From the NCBI GenBank assembly GCA_947624765.1, contig CANQLS010000069.1, forward strand, positions 1 to 8,006: 8,006 nt of DNA, in the 5' to 3' direction. This DNA comes from an uncultured Clostridia bacterium (GTDB lineage: Bacteria; Bacillota; Clostridia; TANB77; UBA1234). Made by a program: the position numbers and the translations under genes. The notes below the pieces were generated by a model, which worked only from the letters and a program-made list of their open reading frames with translations, was not told the origin of the DNA and ran no database searches. This document shows, piece after piece, positions 5,662-8,006 of the stretch (position 1 is its first letter; every line of letters starts with the position of its first letter).

Positions 5662-6426
5662 TTATTCCATATAAAATTTTCCTTCTCGATAAACAAAAGG
5701 CATCTCGAAATGCAACTCACCATATACATAAGGAGCTATAGCAGCAGGATCAAAATAAATTACTAATTTTCCATCTTTAATATAGAACTTTTGTCCATCT
5801 GGTAAGCTTTCTAATCCATTTCCGCCAACCAATTCATAATTTTTGCTAGTAGCCTGTTCATTAACTTCTTTTAATATTTCCTTCTTATAATCAATTTCTG
5901 TTGGAAACAAATCTTTCAAAAAGACTTCTTTATTAGCGCCACGTGTTACATCTATATTATATGTATCTTTCCAACTATTAGAACGCATTCCGCCAGTTTG
6001 GTAATCATTACTTACAACAAGTGATAAATACTTATCATTAGCATATTTTTCATAAGAAACGACATATTTATAAAGTGTAGTAGATGGTGTATCTTCGTCA
6101 ATCATAACTTCAATCTCATTTTGATAATCTGTAACAGTTTGTAACATTTTTTGATTCATATATTCTTGGAATCTATTATCATCTAAGTTTAAAATTCTCG
6201 GAATTTCTGTTCTTACATCTCTGTTTTGACTTGGATTTGTAATACGATATGTATCCACCACAATTTGTTCTGCAGGAGTTTTTTGTCTTTCATCATCACC
6301 ATCATCAATAGGAGGAATACCACCTCCAGGTCCACCTTGACTATTTACAACAACTGCTACAACCACAATAACTACAATTAAAAGCACTGCCACTCCCGCA
6401 ATAATACCTACTAACTTTTTGTTCAT
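5662..6426 (-). CDS. Membrane-anchored DUF4163/DUF3298 (RsiV-like) extracytoplasmic protein
   Basis: A 254-residue protein. MNKK is followed by one very hydrophobic helix (about 5-27, rich in Val/Ile), a Gly/Pro/Asp linker (about 30-48), then an extracytoplasmic domain. The C-terminal part reads KEVFLKDLFP (167-175) ... LVIYFDPAAIAPYVYGELHFEMPF (221-244). This is the hallmark of DUF3298, the domain that in B. subtilis RsiV binds lysozyme; the preceding part (about 55-165, with SLVVSNDYQTGGMRSNS) fits DUF4163. Unlike RsiV there is no cytoplasmic anti-sigma segment, only about four residues before the helix, and no sigma-factor gene is nearby. The start at 6424-6426 follows AAAGGA by 12 bases, which is long. 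A Met four codons upstream touches the Shine-Dalgarno, and a TTG at 6481-6483 falls in an inverted repeat. Ligand and role are unknown. Confidence 0.8.
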   Translation of the reverse strand: MNKKLVGIIAGVAVLLIVVIVVVAVVVNSQGGPGGGIPPIDDGDDERQKTPAEQIVVDTYRITNPSQNRDVRTEIPRILNLDDNRFQEYMNQKMLQTVTDYQNEIEVMIDEDTPSTTLYKYVVSYEKYANDKYLSLVVSNDYQTGGMRSNSWKDTYNIDVTRGANKEVFLKDLFPTEIDYKKEILKEVNEQATSKNYELVGGNGLESLPDGQKFYIKDGKLVIYFDPAAIAPYVYGELHFEMPFVYREGKFYME

Positions 6427-6450
6427 AATTATAATCATTCCTTTCTTTGA

Positions 6451-6510
6451 AGGTTCAAAATAGGTTGAAAAAGAATTGTACAAAACTAATTTCTAATTAT
6501 TTTTCAACCT
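6451..6510. repeat. Inverted repeat plus 11-bp tandem repeat between the YibE/F and DUF3298 genes
   Basis: An 11-bp perfect inverted repeat AGGTTGAAAAA (6462-6472) pairs with 6500-6510. After one mismatch a further 4 bp AATT/AATT extend the stem, leaving a 17-base loop. A second, near-identical direct copy AGGTTCAAAAT (6451-6461) lies immediately next to the first, differing at two positions. Short T-runs flank both sides, so it may act as a weak bidirectional terminator after the YibE/F gene, which stops at 6519. Three copies of AGGTT(G/C)AAAA could equally be regulator binding sites for the DUF3298 gene. Sequence alone does not decide. Confidence 0.55.
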
Positions 6511-6518
6511 TTTGCCTC

Positions 6519-7817
6519 CTATTCATTAGTATCTTTCAAATCTTCAACATTTGTTTCTTTTTCAAGTAATTTATGACTTGTATTTATTTTTTTTGCAAAT
6601 AAAGCAGATGCTGGTACAGTTAATGAAACCACTATTAATAATATCATCATACGAACAATCTCAACTAAAAACATTTCTGAATTCAAGATTTCATGTAATG
6701 TATATTTATAAGCACCCATAAAAACTAATAACTTAGGCATTAAAAATGTTATCGTAAAGATAGCAATAATATTTATTTTGCTAGCTAAAACTGCTTTCAT
6801 CTCTTGTATAATATTTTTCCAATCACTTTCATAATTTGAAATTTCAAATGCTTTAGCCATCATTTCAGATACCAAAACAGAAGTTATAACTAAAATGGTC
6901 ACTATATATAATCCATGAAAATCTATATTTTTATTAACCATACTATCTGCTAACGCACTAATTTCCATTGAATAACCAGATTGTAAAATAACCGCATCTA
7001 TTCCAAATGTTAATAGACCAGCAAATGCAATTATAAGAAGCGTAACACCAAATGCACAAAACATATTTTTCTTTAATCCCATTTTATTAACAAGTGTTAC
7101 AAAAGCAAGCAATATAGCATCAATTACACCCAATAGCCAAATATTAGTACCTTGCAATAATTCCGGTATAGTTATTACAAGAAGTAACGTTATTGTCAAA
7201 GCAACTAAAAGTGATGATTGCACACCTTTTACACCTGCATAAATTAAAACAATTATTAATGTAACAATTGCTATTCCAATAATCCAAGCTGAACGTGAAA
7301 CAGAAGTATCAAAGCTAACTGTATAAGCATTTAATTCACCATTTTCATCTGTTTCTATAGCAACTAAAATCTTATCTCCTTCTTTAACTTCAGGAATTTG
7401 AATATTTCCAAAAGTATCTCCTGTCAAAATATAATCTGTATTTAATATCTTGCCCTTGTACTCGCCTTCTAATATTTCAATCTCAAGCGATTGATATCTA
7501 ATTTGATACACATTATAATAATCCATATTATAAATAGTTTGTAAATCACCAGCACTTATAACCCTAGCTTTTACTGTATGTGATCTTTCATAATTTTCAT
7601 AATAATCTTCCATCATTTTAATATATTCTTCATAGTATCCTTGCAATTCACCTTGAGTATAACCACCATTTGAAACGCTATTAAAATCATCAAAATTATC
7701 AATATCAGTTACATCATCACTATTTGTATTAGTATCTCCAACATCTTCTGAGGCATAACATAACGTAACACTAAAAATCATTATAACTGCTATTATTAAA
7801 CTTACTAACTTTTTCAT
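6519..7817 (-). CDS. YibE/F family multispanning membrane protein
   Basis: A 432-residue protein. A signal peptide (about 1-22, possible cleavage after CYA) leads to an extracytoplasmic part. The first section (23-50) is rich in Asp/Asn/Ser; the next (58-77) is rich in Tyr and Glu. A beta-rich domain follows with the YibE/F pattern YQSLEIEILEGEYKGKILNT (109-127) and IPEVKEGDKILVAIE (141-155). About seven membrane helices come next, near 176-194, 200-218, 226-243, 250-273, 301-319, 348-368 and 382-402, including YAGVKGVQSSL and PELLQGTN, both typical of the family. The tail is charged and short. The ATG at 7815-7817 has GGAGG seven bases upstream. A role in transport is often suggested for YibE/F, but the substrate is not established. 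It is the first gene of the right-hand minus-strand block; a 92-base gap with repeats separates it from the DUF3298 gene. Confidence 0.88.
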   Translation of the reverse strand: MKKLVSLIIAVIMIFSVTLCYASEDVGDTNTNSDDVTDIDNFDDFNSVSNGGYTQGELQGYYEEYIKMMEDYYENYERSHTVKARVISAGDLQTIYNMDYYNVYQIRYQSLEIEILEGEYKGKILNTDYILTGDTFGNIQIPEVKEGDKILVAIETDENGELNAYTVSFDTSVSRSAWIIGIAIVTLIIVLIYAGVKGVQSSLLVALTITLLLVITIPELLQGTNIWLLGVIDAILLAFVTLVNKMGLKKNMFCAFGVTLLIIAFAGLLTFGIDAVILQSGYSMEISALADSMVNKNIDFHGLYIVTILVITSVLVSEMMAKAFEISNYESDWKNIIQEMKAVLASKINIIAIFTITFLMPKLLVFMGAYKYTLHEILNSEMFLVEIVRMMILLIVVSLTVPASALFAKKINTSHKLLEKETNVEDLKDTNE

Positions 7818-7872
7818 TTAAAAACCTCCGTATTCTCTATTTGCGTAGTTCTTAATACGATTTAACAAACAC

Positions 7873-7901
7873 ATTATACCCCTAGTTAAAAAATAATACA
7901 A
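7873..7901 (-). promoter_or_regulatory. Sigma-A-like promoter of the YibE/F gene
   Basis: A perfect -10 TATAAT on the minus strand (7873-7878), a 17-base spacer, and TTGTAT (7896-7901) as a half-matching -35. Transcription would start near 7866, leaving a leader of about 49 bases. That leader contains a possible 6-bp hairpin (7829-7834 with 7854-7859) ending beside the Shine-Dalgarno. In the remaining bases to the window edge (7902-8006) I see no gene, RNA or convincing signal. Confidence 0.65.
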
Positions 7902-8006
7902 CTATAAAATTAATTATTTACAATTTCTCATTATTTCGTAACTTAACAAAGTAAATTCCATTTGAAGATATTTATACTGGAACTTACTCTTACATTAAGA
8001 AAAAGT

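Noticed and set aside
5672..5700. Candidate ylmH promoter TTGTTT-17-TATATG inside the end of the DUF3298 gene
   Set aside because: The -10 matches consensus at only four of six positions and lacks the invariant final T. It is kept only as a possibility in the read-through finding.
6481..6483. TTG as start of a longer DUF3298 protein (19 extra residues)
   Set aside because: It lies in the loop of the 6462-6510 inverted repeat without a Shine-Dalgarno, and the added residues would place a polar stretch before an otherwise standard N-terminal anchor.
7755..7760. Lipobox-like VTLC at the end of the YibE/F signal peptide
   Set aside because: A lipobox needs a small residue just before the cysteine; here it is leucine. 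Cleavage by signal peptidase I after CYA is more likely.
1..8006. A new defence, mobile or biosynthetic system
   Set aside because: I looked for nucleases, transposases, reverse transcriptases, toxin-antitoxin pairs, short ORFs in the gaps, direct-repeat arrays and biosynthetic enzymes and found none. Every sizeable frame belongs to a recognised housekeeping or envelope family.

Overview
The window is strongly AT-rich, dense in short intergenic gaps, and has AGGAGG-type ribosome binding sites and sigma-A-like promoters. Protein content is typical of a low-GC Gram-positive (Bacillota), most likely a Clostridia-type organism: YknXYZ-like export system, YlmH, YibE/F membrane protein and an RsiV-like DUF3298 protein. 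The species cannot be named from this sequence. All genes but one (mscL) lie on the minus strand. No rRNA, tRNA, CRISPR array, insertion sequence or phage gene was seen, and no stretch over 300 bases lacks a gene.

Left block (1-2446, minus strand): a three-gene tripartite exporter. A membrane-anchored adaptor (863-2386) is followed by a MacB/LolD-type ATPase (179-850) and a MacB-type permease that runs off the left edge (1-132). The adaptor has its own promoter (-10 at 2418-2423). The ATPase start overlaps the adaptor's stop region through its Shine-Dalgarno, so the two should be translationally coupled. The adaptor carries two tandem copies of the lipoyl-like hybrid domain.

Middle (2519-3205, plus strand): a single divergent gene, mscL, with a near-consensus promoter and a 17-bp bidirectional terminator shared with the convergent block to the right. 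This MscL ends in a four-cysteine zinc ribbon.

Right block (3241-7901, minus strand; transcription runs right to left). First is a YibE/F membrane protein with a good promoter (7873-7901). Next is a membrane-anchored DUF4163/DUF3298 protein, then a strong intrinsic terminator (5627-5655). Directly after it come ylmH and a YbiT/YkpA-type ABC-F ATPase, which overlap through a shared stop/Shine-Dalgarno. The last two proteins both act on the ribosome, so they form a small translation-maintenance unit; the others are envelope proteins.

Nothing here amounts to an obvious new multi-gene system. The most interesting points are: both degenerate motifs of the ABC-F fall in one composite ATP site; ylmH and this ABC-F are coupled; a terminator abuts the ylmH ribosome binding site; the exporter adaptor is internally duplicated; and a zinc ribbon has been added to MscL. 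Several start codons were moved inward from the longest reading frame on the basis of Shine-Dalgarno, promoter and terminator positions.
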